From an uncultured bacterium (GTDB lineage Bacteria > Bacteroidota > Bacteroidia > Bacteroidales > Bacteroidaceae): a stretch of 14,658 nucleotides of DNA. Below, one piece after another: positions 6,623-13,579 of this stretch (its first letter is position 1; the number at the start of each line of letters is the position of its first letter). The translations under genes were made by a program, and so were the position numbers. Under the pieces are notes generated by a model. It saw only the letters and a list, made by a program, of their open reading frames with translations, had not been told where the DNA came from and made no database searches. The stretch is taken from contig CAJMQV010000036.1 in the NCBI GenBank assembly GCA_905215575.1, forward strand, positions 1 through 14,658, written 5' to 3'.

Positions 6623-7939
6623 TTAAAGATCTTTCAGCAAAATATCGCCATTCTCAAAATGACAGCTCTTCCGGATATTCAGCAACTTCTCCCACTCGGG
6701 CTGCAACCAATTCATGGCCGCTTTTCCGGTATAGAAATCACCGTACGCATCCAAACGAGCCATCACCTCATTAACCGTCAGGCGATGGATATCGGCAGAA
6801 GGAACCACCCGTTGTGTAGCTTCCATATCGTCCCCCTCCACCACAATCAGATTCATCCGGTGCAGCTCATGAATCAGTTTGCCGATCACGCCTACCGGAA
6901 GAGATGTTTCGGCCGACAAGCCGTACAGACTGTAGGGAACCATATCCTTTTCAAAGCGTTTACAGATCCGGGACAGGATCATAATGATCAACACGTCGTG
7001 ATAATGACGGCTGATGCGATGAATGTCTTTCAGATAGAAATAGCTTTTCAGATTCTGATTGGCGTAAGTAAGCTGCGCTCCGAACAGACAGATGATCCAG
7101 GAAAAATTAACCCAAAGCATAAACATTGGCAATGCCGCAAACGATCCGTAAATGGCATTATAGGTAGAAACCCAGATCTGGGAGTGGATATAAAAGTACT
7201 GAAGCAACTGAAACAGTACGCCGGCCAGAATTCCCGGAAAGAGCGCATGACGCACCTGAACACGTGTGTTGGGCATATAACAGTACAGCCCTATGAAAAG
7301 CAGACTGCTGATGACATAAGGAAGCAGGTGCAGCAATAACTGTACGGTGGTGCTCAGCACCAGGAAGTTCGGGAAATGCTGCGCCACGGTAGCCAGGAAA
7401 ATGCTAAGACCGCTGGAAATGATAATCAGAATGGGCAACAGCAAAAATACACTGATATAATCGGTAATCTGACGATAGATGCTGCGCTGGTTCTTCACCT
7501 GCCAGATTTGATTCAACGCAATCTCAATATTACTGGTCAGCTGGATAATGGTGTAAAGCAACAGCAAAAGGCCGAAACCGATGAAGAAGCCGCTCTTGGT
7601 ATGATCCAGATAAGAACCGATAAAATCGAAAATCAAATCGGCGAATCCCTGATTCACGCTCAAATTACGCTTGATTTCATTTTCTATGATTGTGCCGTAA
7701 CCGAAACCGCGTCCGATGGCAAAGATGATGGCCAGGATGGGTACAATGGCCAAAATGGAAGAAAAAGTAAGAGCCGAAGCATAACTGTTGACGTTTCTCC
7801 GAATATAACACTCTATGGTAAGCACCAGTTTCTTCATCATCCGGAACACGTAGCGGCGCACCGGAGAAAGCTCACTCTCGTTGATATACCATATCTTCTG
7901 TGTGAAAAAGAATTCCACCTGGCGATAACTGAACTGCAT
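6623..7939 (-). CDS. YihY/BrkB family inner-membrane protein
   Basis: With the start chosen at 7939 this is a 438-residue integral membrane protein of the YihY/UPF0761 (formerly 'BrkB/RNase BN') family; its molecular function is not established. About six helices are evident (roughly 60-80, 118-138, 162-182, 203-222, 233-253, 270-290). Family signatures are YASALTFSSILAIVP near 53-67 and YNAIYGSFAALPMFMLW at 260-276. A soluble C-terminal region of about 140 residues resembles a winged-helix domain. The open frame extends upstream to 8020, but its first codons encode the 3' end of RNase P RNA. ATG 7939, preceded by AGGAG, avoids this overlap; ATG 7963 lies in the rnpB terminal helix. The older RNase BN label for this family is a misassignment. 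Confidence 0.88.
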   Translation of the reverse strand: MQFSYRQVEFFFTQKIWYINESELSPVRRYVFRMMKKLVLTIECYIRRNVNSYASALTFSSILAIVPILAIIFAIGRGFGYGTIIENEIKRNLSVNQGFADLIFDFIGSYLDHTKSGFFIGFGLLLLLYTIIQLTSNIEIALNQIWQVKNQRSIYRQITDYISVFLLLPILIIISSGLSIFLATVAQHFPNFLVLSTTVQLLLHLLPYVISSLLFIGLYCYMPNTRVQVRHALFPGILAGVLFQLLQYFYIHSQIWVSTYNAIYGSFAALPMFMLWVNFSWIICLFGAQLTYANQNLKSYFYLKDIHRISRHYHDVLIIMILSRICKRFEKDMVPYSLYGLSAETSLPVGVIGKLIHELHRMNLIVVEGDDMEATQRVVPSADIHRLTVNEVMARLDAYGDFYTGKAAMNWLQPEWEKLLNIRKSCHFENGDILLKDL

Positions 7940-7965
7940 AGGCTCCTGATTAAGTAAAAACATAA

Positions 7966-8333
7966 AAGCAGCCGGACGATAAGCCGGGTTCTGTTCCTTG
8001 AAAATCAAGGCGTCTGTCATTTATCCACGCCTCATGTCACCACAAGGCTCTATCGTTCTACCCTCCGACTCAGACGGGCCGCCTTTCGTTAACGCCGGTT
8101 TACGCGAACTTTCAATCCCCAGAATGCACAGCACGGACGTCACCGCCCGCCTGGTGAGCTCTTACCTCACCTTCTCACCCTTACCTGCCGAAACAGGCGG
8201 TTGTTTTCTTCTGCATGATCTAACCCTCGCGGACTACTTCCCATTAAGAAGTGGGGTGCCCTATATTGCCCGGACTTTCCTCCCGCCTTTTTTTGCAAAA
8301 AGACCAGCGACAGACTGTCCGACTGCTTTTATG
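7966..8333 (-). ncRNA. rnpB: RNase P RNA (bacterial type A)
   Basis: This is the catalytic RNA that removes 5' leaders from pre-tRNAs. Read on the minus strand, the conserved blocks are in order. GAGGAAAGTCCGGGC lies at 8282-8268, followed by GAGGTAAGAGCTCACC at 8168-8153. GGATAAATGACAG precedes the near-universal 3' block ACAGAACCCGGCTTATCG at 7994-7977. The P1 helix closes the molecule: the 5' strand (8326-8317) GCAGTCGGAC pairs with the 3' strand (7977-7968) GTCCGGCTGC with one G-U. The complementarity continues to 8334/7960. Length of about 360 nt fits the family. The exact ends are approximate; the 5' end is set by the -7 element just upstream. Confidence 0.96.
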
Positions 8334-8336
8334 TCA

Positions 8337-8367
8337 CAAAAGTAATCAAATATTCTGTTTCAAACAA
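8337..8367 (-). promoter_or_regulatory. rnpB promoter
   Basis: The minus strand reads TACTTTTG at 8344-8337, a match to TAnnTTTG. A TTG lies at 8367-8365, 20 bp upstream, with a second TTTG at 8364-8361. Transcription would start near 8333, at the base of the extended P1 helix, which agrees with the RNA's structural 5' end. Confidence 0.7.
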
Positions 8368-8485
8368 GTTAAACGAATGCAAAAAAGGAAGCGCGGGTGA
8401 ATTAACTACCGTTAATCGTACTTTCTCCTCTGTTAAAAGAAAGGAAAATAGGAATATGGCCGGACTAACCAATAACTTTTGTATT

Positions 8486-8493
8486 TACTTTTG
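8486..8493 (+). promoter_or_regulatory. -7 promoter element for the htrA-like gene
   Basis: TACTTTTG matches TAnnTTTG. Predicted transcription start is near 8497, giving an A-rich leader of about 50 nt before ATG 8548. A similar TAACTTTTG at 8473-8481 has one base too many. No heat-shock-type element was recognised. Confidence 0.55.
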
Positions 8494-8547
8494 CCCCAGA
8501 AACAAATCAATAACGCAAATAAATTAACACTACAAATCAATTAAGTT

Positions 8548-10014
8548 ATGAAACAGCTAACTAAGAGAATTGCAGGAACCGCCGGCATGGCACTGTTAGG
8601 AGCCGGTTTCTTTGGCTTCTGTCCTACTTTTTCTTCGGCTTGTGCCGCCGAAATCCCCAGCGGAATGGTTGATCTTACCCAAGCCGCAGAGTCTTCGGTA
8701 AATGCCGTGGTATATATTAAAGTAACCATGAACAGCAAAACACAAACCGTAAACGTACGGGATCCGTTTTCTGATTTCTTCGGTGATTTCTTCGGATTCG
8801 GAGGCGGCGGTACACAGAAACGACAGATACAGACTCCTAAAAGACAGGCTTCCGGTTCGGGAGTAATCATTTCTAATGACGGATATATTGTAACCAACAA
8901 TCACGTGGTAAACGGTGCCGACGAGCTGGTAGTGAAACTGAACGACAACCGTGAGTTCAAGGCACGTATCATCGGTTGCGACGAGCAGACCGACCTGGCA
9001 CTGATCAAGATCGAAGGCAAAGACCTGCCGACTATTCCTATCGGTAACTCGGACGATCTGAAATTAGGTGAATGGGTGCTGGCTGTAGGTAACCCGTTTA
9101 ATCTGACCTCTACCGTAACCGCAGGTATCGTCAGCGCCAAGGCTCGCTCTTTGGGTGCCAACTCTATCGAGAGCTTCATTCAGACCGATGCCGCCATCAA
9201 CTCCGGAAACTCCGGTGGTGCATTGGTGAACGCCAAGGGTGAACTGGTAGGTATCAACGCCATGCTTTACTCACAGACCGGTTCTTATTCCGGTTATGGC
9301 TTTGCCATCCCGACAACCATCATGAACAAGGTGGTTCACGATCTGAAGGAATTCGGTATTGTACAGCGTGCCGTACTGGGTGTAACCGGAACCGATGTGC
9401 TGAACTACATCGACAGCGAGAAGGAAAAGGGCAACACCGTAGATCTGGGTACCGTTTCGGGTGTTTATGTAAACAGCATCGAACCGAACTCTACCGCTGC
9501 CGAACTGAACTTAGTCAAGGGAGATGTGATTACCGCCATCGACGGAAAGAACATCACCAAGATAGCCGAACTTCAGGAAGAACTGGCCAAACACCGTCCG
9601 GGCGACCAGATCAAGATCACTTATGTAAGAAACAAGAAGACTCACAACGAAACCGTAACCCTGCGTAACGCACAGGGTAATACAAAGGCTCTTGAGGAAC
9701 TCGATATCGACCAGTTCGGTGCAGCTCTCAAACCGCTGAGCGAGGAAACCAAGGCCCAGTTGAACTTGCCTTACGGACTCGAAGTGGCAGCCCTGCGCAA
9801 CGGAAAGATGAAGGATGCCGGTGTAACCAAAGGCCTCATCATTCTGATGATCAACGACAAGCCAATGCGCACACTGGAGGATTTCGAAGCTGTAGTGAAA
9901 GAAACCAACCAGTCTTCCGATCGCACCCTGTGGATCAGAGCCATCACTCAAAGCGGTATCAAGAAGAGTATGGTAATCGAGTTGAACGATCCGAAAGACG
10001 AAAAGAAGAAATAA
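8548..10014 (+). CDS. Periplasmic HtrA/Do-family serine protease with two PDZ domains
   Basis: This 488-residue DegP/DegQ-like protease/chaperone acts on misfolded envelope proteins. An N-terminal signal peptide runs to about residue 34 (SSACAAE). The trypsin-like domain contains the full triad: His119 in TNNHVV, Asp149 in DEQTDLALIKIE and Ser222 in the GNSGG motif at 220-224. A Gly/Phe-rich loop at 73-90 (SDFFGDFFGFGGGG) corresponds to the LA-loop region that controls oligomer assembly in the family. PDZ1 covers about 275-375 and PDZ2, more diverged, about 385-480. The tail is lysine-rich (DEKKK). The gene has its own TAnnTTTG promoter and a textbook terminator 21 bp downstream, so it is probably monocistronic. 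It could equally be labelled degP or degQ. Confidence 0.95.
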   Translation: MKQLTKRIAGTAGMALLGAGFFGFCPTFSSACAAEIPSGMVDLTQAAESSVNAVVYIKVTMNSKTQTVNVRDPFSDFFGDFFGFGGGGTQKRQIQTPKRQASGSGVIISNDGYIVTNNHVVNGADELVVKLNDNREFKARIIGCDEQTDLALIKIEGKDLPTIPIGNSDDLKLGEWVLAVGNPFNLTSTVTAGIVSAKARSLGANSIESFIQTDAAINSGNSGGALVNAKGELVGINAMLYSQTGSYSGYGFAIPTTIMNKVVHDLKEFGIVQRAVLGVTGTDVLNYIDSEKEKGNTVDLGTVSGVYVNSIEPNSTAAELNLVKGDVITAIDGKNITKIAELQEELAKHRPGDQIKITYVRNKKTHNETVTLRNAQGNTKALEELDIDQFGAALKPLSEETKAQLNLPYGLEVAALRNGKMKDAGVTKGLIILMINDKPMRTLEDFEAVVKETNQSSDRTLWIRAITQSGIKKSMVIELNDPKDEKKK

Positions 10015-10035
10015 AAACGCATTCGCGCCATAATC

Positions 10036-10071
10036 AAAAGAGTTGCACCCTTCTGGTGCAACTCTTTTTTG
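10036..10071 (+). terminator. Rho-independent terminator after the htrA-like gene
   Basis: A 14-bp perfect stem (AAAAGAGTTGCACC at 10036-10049 with 10055-10068) encloses a 5-nt loop. The run of Ts at the end of the right arm continues to 10070. It is the clearest intrinsic terminator in the window. Confidence 0.92.
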
Positions 10072-10078
10072 TTACCGC

Positions 10079-10374
10079 ATAAAAAAATCGTCCCGACGAA
10101 ACAAACAAAACATCGGGACCATCTGTAAAAACGATCCCGACCATTTTTACGAGGCATAGCCTCTAAAGAAAAACGCCATTATCCCTGTCACATTTTTTTC
10201 TTTGCGAACCATCCCCGCTTTCATGATGGAATTCTTGCAAGAAAAAACCGCGTCACAATGTTTACAAAAATAAAATAAGCAAATATATAGTTAATAAACA
10301 ATAATATTAAATCTCACCTCATACATAATTCATTTTTTCTTTATAAATTAGCAACCTAAAATTGTTAAGAAGAA
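10079..10374. other. Non-coding stretch upstream of rpoD with clustered inverted repeats
   Basis: No credible gene is present. At 10090-10163 several inverted repeats overlap. GTCCCGA (10090-10096) pairs with TCGGGAC (10113-10119). The segment TCGGGA at 10113-10118 can instead pair with TCCCGA at 10135-10140. GTAAAAA (10125-10131) pairs with TTTTTAC (10144-10150). GAGGC (10151-10155) pairs with GCCTC (10159-10163). On the minus strand the first hairpin is followed, after GA, by seven Ts, so it could end a leftward transcript. A 12-bp palindrome TTCTTGCAAGAA lies at 10232-10243. From about 10260 the DNA is AT-rich. No exact TAnnTTTG precedes rpoD, so its promoter is not assigned. Confidence 0.5.
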
Positions 10375-11235
10375 ATGAGACAATTAAAGATTACCAAAAG
10401 TATCACCAATCGTGAGAGTGCCTCTTTGGATAAATACCTTCAGGAAATCGGCCGCGAGGAACTGATTACCGTAGAGGAAGAAGTCGAACTGGCACAACGC
10501 ATCCGCAAAGGAGACCGCATCGCGCTTGAAAAATTGACACGAGCAAATCTTCGTTTCGTTGTATCTGTGGCAAAACAATACCAAAACCAAGGATTGAGTC
10601 TGCCCGACTTGATCAATGAAGGAAATCTGGGTCTGATTAAGGCAGCCGAAAAGTTCGACGAAACAAGAGGTTTCAAATTTATCAGTTATGCGGTATGGTG
10701 GATCAGACAGTCCATTCTGCAAGCTCTGGCCGAACAAAGCCGAATCGTACGCCTGCCTCTTAACCAAGTTGGATCACTGAACAAGATCAGCAAGGCGTTC
10801 AGCAAATTCGAACAGGAGAATGAAAGAAGACCAAGCCCGGAGGAATTGGCAGATGAACTGGACATTCCGGTAGACAAGATCTCGGACACCATGAAGGTTA
10901 GCGGAAGACATATTTCCGTAGACGCTCCTTTCGTTGAGGGTGAAGACAACAGCCTGCTGGACGTACTCGTCAATGACGACTCTCCTATGGCCGACCGCTC
11001 ACTGGTGAACGAATCTCTGTCGCGCGAAATTGACCGTGCACTGTCTATGCTGAGCGAGCGTGAGAAGGAAATCATTCAGATGTTCTTCGGAATCAACCAT
11101 CAGGAAATGACTCTGGAAGAAATCGGTGACAAATTCAATCTGACCCGCGAGCGTGTTCGACAGATCAAGGAAAAAGCAATCCGCCGACTCAGACAAAACT
11201 CTAAGAGCAAACTTTTAAAGTCTTACTTGGGTTAA
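10375..11235 (+). CDS. rpoD: Primary RNA polymerase sigma factor (Bacteroidetes RpoD type)
   Basis: This is the housekeeping sigma-70 factor directing RNA polymerase to the TTTG/TAnnTTTG promoters seen throughout the window. At 286 residues it is much shorter than E. coli RpoD: it begins directly at region 1.2 (about 14-47) and lacks region 1.1 and the non-conserved insert, as described for Bacteroides primary sigma factors. Region 2 runs over 58-118 (NLRFVVSVAKQYQ to the region 2.3/2.4 segment GFKFISYAVWWIRQSI at 99-114). Region 3 covers about 125-200, and region 4 about 215-280 with the helix-turn-helix TLEEIGDKFNLTRERVRQIK at 246-265. It is preceded by a long non-coding region and followed by a strong hairpin, so it is probably monocistronic. 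Confidence 0.97.
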   Translation: MRQLKITKSITNRESASLDKYLQEIGREELITVEEEVELAQRIRKGDRIALEKLTRANLRFVVSVAKQYQNQGLSLPDLINEGNLGLIKAAEKFDETRGFKFISYAVWWIRQSILQALAEQSRIVRLPLNQVGSLNKISKAFSKFEQENERRPSPEELADELDIPVDKISDTMKVSGRHISVDAPFVEGEDNSLLDVLVNDDSPMADRSLVNESLSREIDRALSMLSEREKEIIQMFFGINHQEMTLEEIGDKFNLTRERVRQIKEKAIRRLRQNSKSKLLKSYLG

Positions 11236-11276
11236 AGCCAAAGGACTGATTTATATTTTATGTACCAAAAACGAAG

Positions 11277-11309
11277 AGGGGGTGCCGCAAATCATGCGGC
11301 GCCCCCTTT
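11277..11309 (+). terminator. Rho-independent terminator after rpoD
   Basis: A GC-rich stem of about 13 bp (AGGGGGTGCCGCA at 11277-11289 with TGCGGCGCCCCCT at 11295-11307, one G-U) encloses a 5-nt loop and is followed by TTCTGT. It separates rpoD from the next operon. Confidence 0.85.
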
Positions 11310-11372
11310 CTGTATTGCCCCGACCCCGACCGGACACACGGCACAGGCAAATAGAAAAAAAGACATATTTTG

Positions 11373-11403
11373 TTGGCTGATGAAAGATTATTCCTTATTT
11401 TTG
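11373..11403 (+). promoter_or_regulatory. Promoter of the kinase-like/peptidase/PqqD operon
   Basis: TATTTTTG at 11396-11403 matches the -7 consensus and TTG at 11373-11375 lies 20 bp upstream in the -33 position. Transcription would start near 11407, 17 nt before the ATG at 11424. This also shows that an upstream TTG start at 11370 is not plausible. Confidence 0.7.
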
Positions 11404-11423
11404 TGACGATAAAACATTTAAAT

Positions 11424-11855
11424 ATGAAACGTTTCAATATCTTTTTCTTATTACTTTTCGCAACACTCGTCATTGGTGTCAACTCTTATGCCAAAGACAA
11501 GAACACGACAGGACCGGCTAAAGTGTATATGTTCGGATTCTCGGCATCTTTCAATGATTCCCTGGTTTATATTACCGACATACAGACCGTGGATTCCGTA
11601 ATGATAGAACCTAAAACAGATTTTCTTGTAGGACGTACCGCCTATGGCAACCAGTTACAGTTCTTCCTGGCCGATCATAAAGAGCGTCCGAACACTACTT
11701 GTGTGGTTTTCTTTGATAAAAAACTGGAAAACCTCCGCAAGAGATACAACAAGGTTATGAAGCGCTACAAAAACAGCAATGAAACCATTTTGAAAACTAT
11801 CACTCAGGAAGAGTTCCGCTTCGTGCCTGAAATCAATAAAGTAATATCCGAATAA
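11424..11855 (+). CDS. Small exported protein of unknown function, first gene of the four-gene operon
   Basis: I do not recognise this 143-residue protein. Residues 1-23 form a clear signal peptide (MKRFNIFFLLLFATLVIGVN followed by SYA, cleavage before KDKN) with no lipobox, so the mature product of about 120 residues is periplasmic or secreted. The mature part has predicted beta strands (KVYMFGFSASFNDSLVYIT) and a basic helical stretch ENLRKRYNKVMKRYKN at 102-117; one cysteine (93) remains. The C-terminus (TQEEFRFVPEINKVISE) is acidic to neutral. It ends 3 bp before the HPr-kinase-like gene and shares its promoter, so a functional link with the following three genes is likely but unproved. 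It could be a substrate, partner or unrelated passenger. Confidence 0.8.
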   Translation: MKRFNIFFLLLFATLVIGVNSYAKDKNTTGPAKVYMFGFSASFNDSLVYITDIQTVDSVMIEPKTDFLVGRTAYGNQLQFFLADHKERPNTTCVVFFDKKLENLRKRYNKVMKRYKNSNETILKTITQEEFRFVPEINKVISE

Positions 11856-11858
11856 TTC

Positions 11859-12740
11859 ATGAAAACAAAGCAATACAAAGTTGCCGGGCATCTTTTCCGC
11901 ATCACGTTCCATGTAGCGGAAGAGATCGAGGACTTATTGCCTTCCTGCGCACCGTTTGCGTGCGAAGATACAGATCAGGCTCCCCTTTTTGAACTTTTCG
12001 TCACTTCAGATGAATGCACCGAAGCGCCGCACGAGGAAATCGGACAGTTTGACTGCGGCGGCTGCAACCATGGAGTTTATCTGATGGAAGACGGTGGCTA
12101 TCAGTTTGTCATCAGCAACGTGAACGGCGTGAAGTGCTGTCTGGTGCGTGTCAATGCCGACTTCAGCCGGGCCAATGTTCATCTGCTGGCCGAAAAGAAA
12201 GAAGAACGGGCTTTTGGCACGAACAACGCGCTGATGATTGTCTATGCTTTCGCGACTTCTCCCCACAACACCCTGCTGATTCACTCTTCCGTCATCCGGA
12301 ACAACGACCGGGGATATCTGTTCTTAGGAAAGAGCGGTACGGGAAAAAGCACGCACACACGGCTGTGGCTCAAGCACATTCCGGGATCGGATCTGATGAA
12401 TGATGATAATCCGGTGGTCCGTGTAGTCGGAGGAAAGACCTTTGTCTATGGCTCGCCATGGAGCGGAAAAACTCCTTGCTACCGCAACATCGAAGCCGAA
12501 GCCGGCGCTTTTGTCCAGTTGGAACAGAAAAAGAAAAATGAAATACGCCGCGAGGATGTCCTGCATTCCTTTGCCCACATACTGTCGTCCGTATCCGTGA
12601 TGAAATGGGACAAACGTGTGTACAACGATATCTGCAATACGATTTCTGCAATCCTGTCGCACACACCGGTATATCATTTGGGCTGCCTTCCTGATGAAGA
12701 GGCGGCGCGCCTCAGCCATCAAACCGTAACCTCGGCATGA
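11859..12740 (+). CDS. HPr kinase / PEP carboxykinase-like ATP-binding protein
   Basis: This 293-residue cytosolic protein has a P-loop of the HPr-kinase/PEPCK type: FLGKSGTGKSTHTRLWL at 155-171. The layout around it matches HprK. His142 in LIHSSVI corresponds to the conserved His upstream of the P-loop, and NDDNPVVRV at 181-189 supplies the paired Asp (182-183). A SPWSGKTP segment follows at 199-206. The N-terminal 120 residues are not HPr-kinase-like and contain Cys pairs (CGGC at 66-69, CC at 93-94). Relatives occur in peptide-modification clusters, such as the lasso-peptide tail kinases and the SynChlorMet ScmC protein. It begins 3 bp after the exported protein and overlaps the peptidase gene by 4 bp (ATGA). 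Kinase activity is inferred, and no target is visible. Confidence 0.85.
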   Translation: MKTKQYKVAGHLFRITFHVAEEIEDLLPSCAPFACEDTDQAPLFELFVTSDECTEAPHEEIGQFDCGGCNHGVYLMEDGGYQFVISNVNGVKCCLVRVNADFSRANVHLLAEKKEERAFGTNNALMIVYAFATSPHNTLLIHSSVIRNNDRGYLFLGKSGTGKSTHTRLWLKHIPGSDLMNDDNPVVRVVGGKTFVYGSPWSGKTPCYRNIEAEAGAFVQLEQKKKNEIRREDVLHSFAHILSSVSVMKWDKRVYNDICNTISAILSHTPVYHLGCLPDEEAARLSHQTVTSA

Positions 12741-13294
12741 AAAAGAGCATCAGGAAAAGAATATTCGGAGTGCTTTGGAAAGGATTCGCTCCCATACGGC
12801 GACTGACGGCCCCAGCCTCTACGGCTGTAAAAAGCAACGGCACAGCCCGTGTGGTAATCCCCAACGAAATCATTCTCGGACAGGTAAAGGAACTGGTACG
12901 CGAAGGGCACACCGTCACCATTATGGTGAAGGGTTACAGTATGCGCCCCTTCTTGGAACATTGCCGCGACAGCGTGGTGCTGGCTCCTTTTTCGGAACTG
13001 CACGTAGGTGATGTGGCTTTGGCCGAAATATTTCCGGGAAAATATGTGCTTCACCGCATCATTGAACTCGACGGCGACAAGGTGACTCTGATGGGCGACG
13101 GCAATCTGAAAGGCAAGGAATACTGCCGGCGCGGAGAAGTGACAGCCGTGGTGCGCACCTTTATCCGCAACGGAGTGGCCACCAATGCCGACAACGAAAA
13201 GTGGAAGCGCTATGCCCGCCTTTGGGGAAAACTGCTACCCGTAAGAAAGTACTTATTATGGATCTATAAATTAAATCTTGAACAGAAATCATGA
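12737..13294 (+). CDS. S24/S26-family serine peptidase (Ser/His type)
   Basis: This 185-residue protein has the signal-peptidase/LexA-like peptidase core. The nucleophile is Ser68 in VKGYSMRPFL, followed by VGDVALAE at 90-97. The general-base position is His106 in YVLHRIIEL rather than Lys, as in the SipW/archaeal/ER type, and GDGN at 120-123 is the conserved later motif. Unlike ordinary signal peptidases there is no convincing membrane anchor: the N-terminus is basic and only a short hydrophobic stretch occurs near 170-180, so the enzyme may be cytosolic or peripherally bound. Start ATG 12737 overlaps the kinase-like stop (ATGA), and the next gene overlaps its own stop in the same way, indicating translational coupling. 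A maturation protease role is inference. Confidence 0.87.
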   Translation: MKKSIRKRIFGVLWKGFAPIRRLTAPASTAVKSNGTARVVIPNEIILGQVKELVREGHTVTIMVKGYSMRPFLEHCRDSVVLAPFSELHVGDVALAEIFPGKYVLHRIIELDGDKVTLMGDGNLKGKEYCRRGEVTAVVRTFIRNGVATNADNEKWKRYARLWGKLLPVRKYLLWIYKLNLEQKS

Positions 13295-13557
13295 AAATAA
13301 AGAAAGGATTTGACCTGAAGAATGTCTGCAACGAATATGTGGTCGTTGCCTACGGAAAGGAAAATATCGACTTCACAAAGATTATCAGCCTGAACGAATC
13401 GGCTGCTTACTTGTGGAACAAGATCAAAGATACAGAATTTGACGCGGAACAGCTGTGCCAGCTGTTGCTCGATGAATATGAAGTGGACGCGGAAACGGCT
13501 CTGAAAGATGCCCGTGACATCATGAAGTCATGGAGCGAAGCCGGACTGACCGAATAA
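13291..13557 (+). CDS. PqqD-like protein (RiPP recognition element fold)
   Basis: This 88-residue protein matches the PqqD family, a small winged-helix that binds leader peptides and presents them to modifying enzymes. The diagnostic pattern is present: an N-terminal strand region (NEYVVVAYGKENIDFTKII), then LNESAAYLWNKI at 34-45, a helix TEFDAEQLCQLLLDEYEVD at 48-66, and ARDIMKSWSEAGLTE at 74-88 ending in the GL(I/T) motif. It is the last gene of the operon and overlaps the peptidase by 4 bp. No radical SAM, lasso cyclase, ATP-grasp or obvious precursor peptide gene adjoins it. Some members of this family work outside RiPP pathways. Confidence 0.85.
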   Translation: MKIKKGFDLKNVCNEYVVVAYGKENIDFTKIISLNESAAYLWNKIKDTEFDAEQLCQLLLDEYEVDAETALKDARDIMKSWSEAGLTE

Positions 13558-13579
13558 AATCCGCTTCGGAACATAACAG

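Noticed and set aside
6578..7339. A plus-strand open frame of 253 codons
   Set aside because: It is antisense to yihY; the minus-strand product has coherent membrane helices and family motifs while this one is rich in His/Gln without domain pattern.
7940..8020. yihY start at 8020
   Set aside because: These codons are the conserved 3' end of RNase P RNA, including the ACAGAACCCGGCTTATCG block; a start at 7939 is more plausible.
7998..8345. A plus-strand open frame of 115 codons
   Set aside because: It is the complement of rnpB and has no protein-family resemblance.
10300..10374. A -7 element for rpoD at TAAATTAG near 10345
   Set aside because: It deviates from TAnnTTTG (A for T in the TTTG block) and has no supporting -33 element, so I did not assign it.
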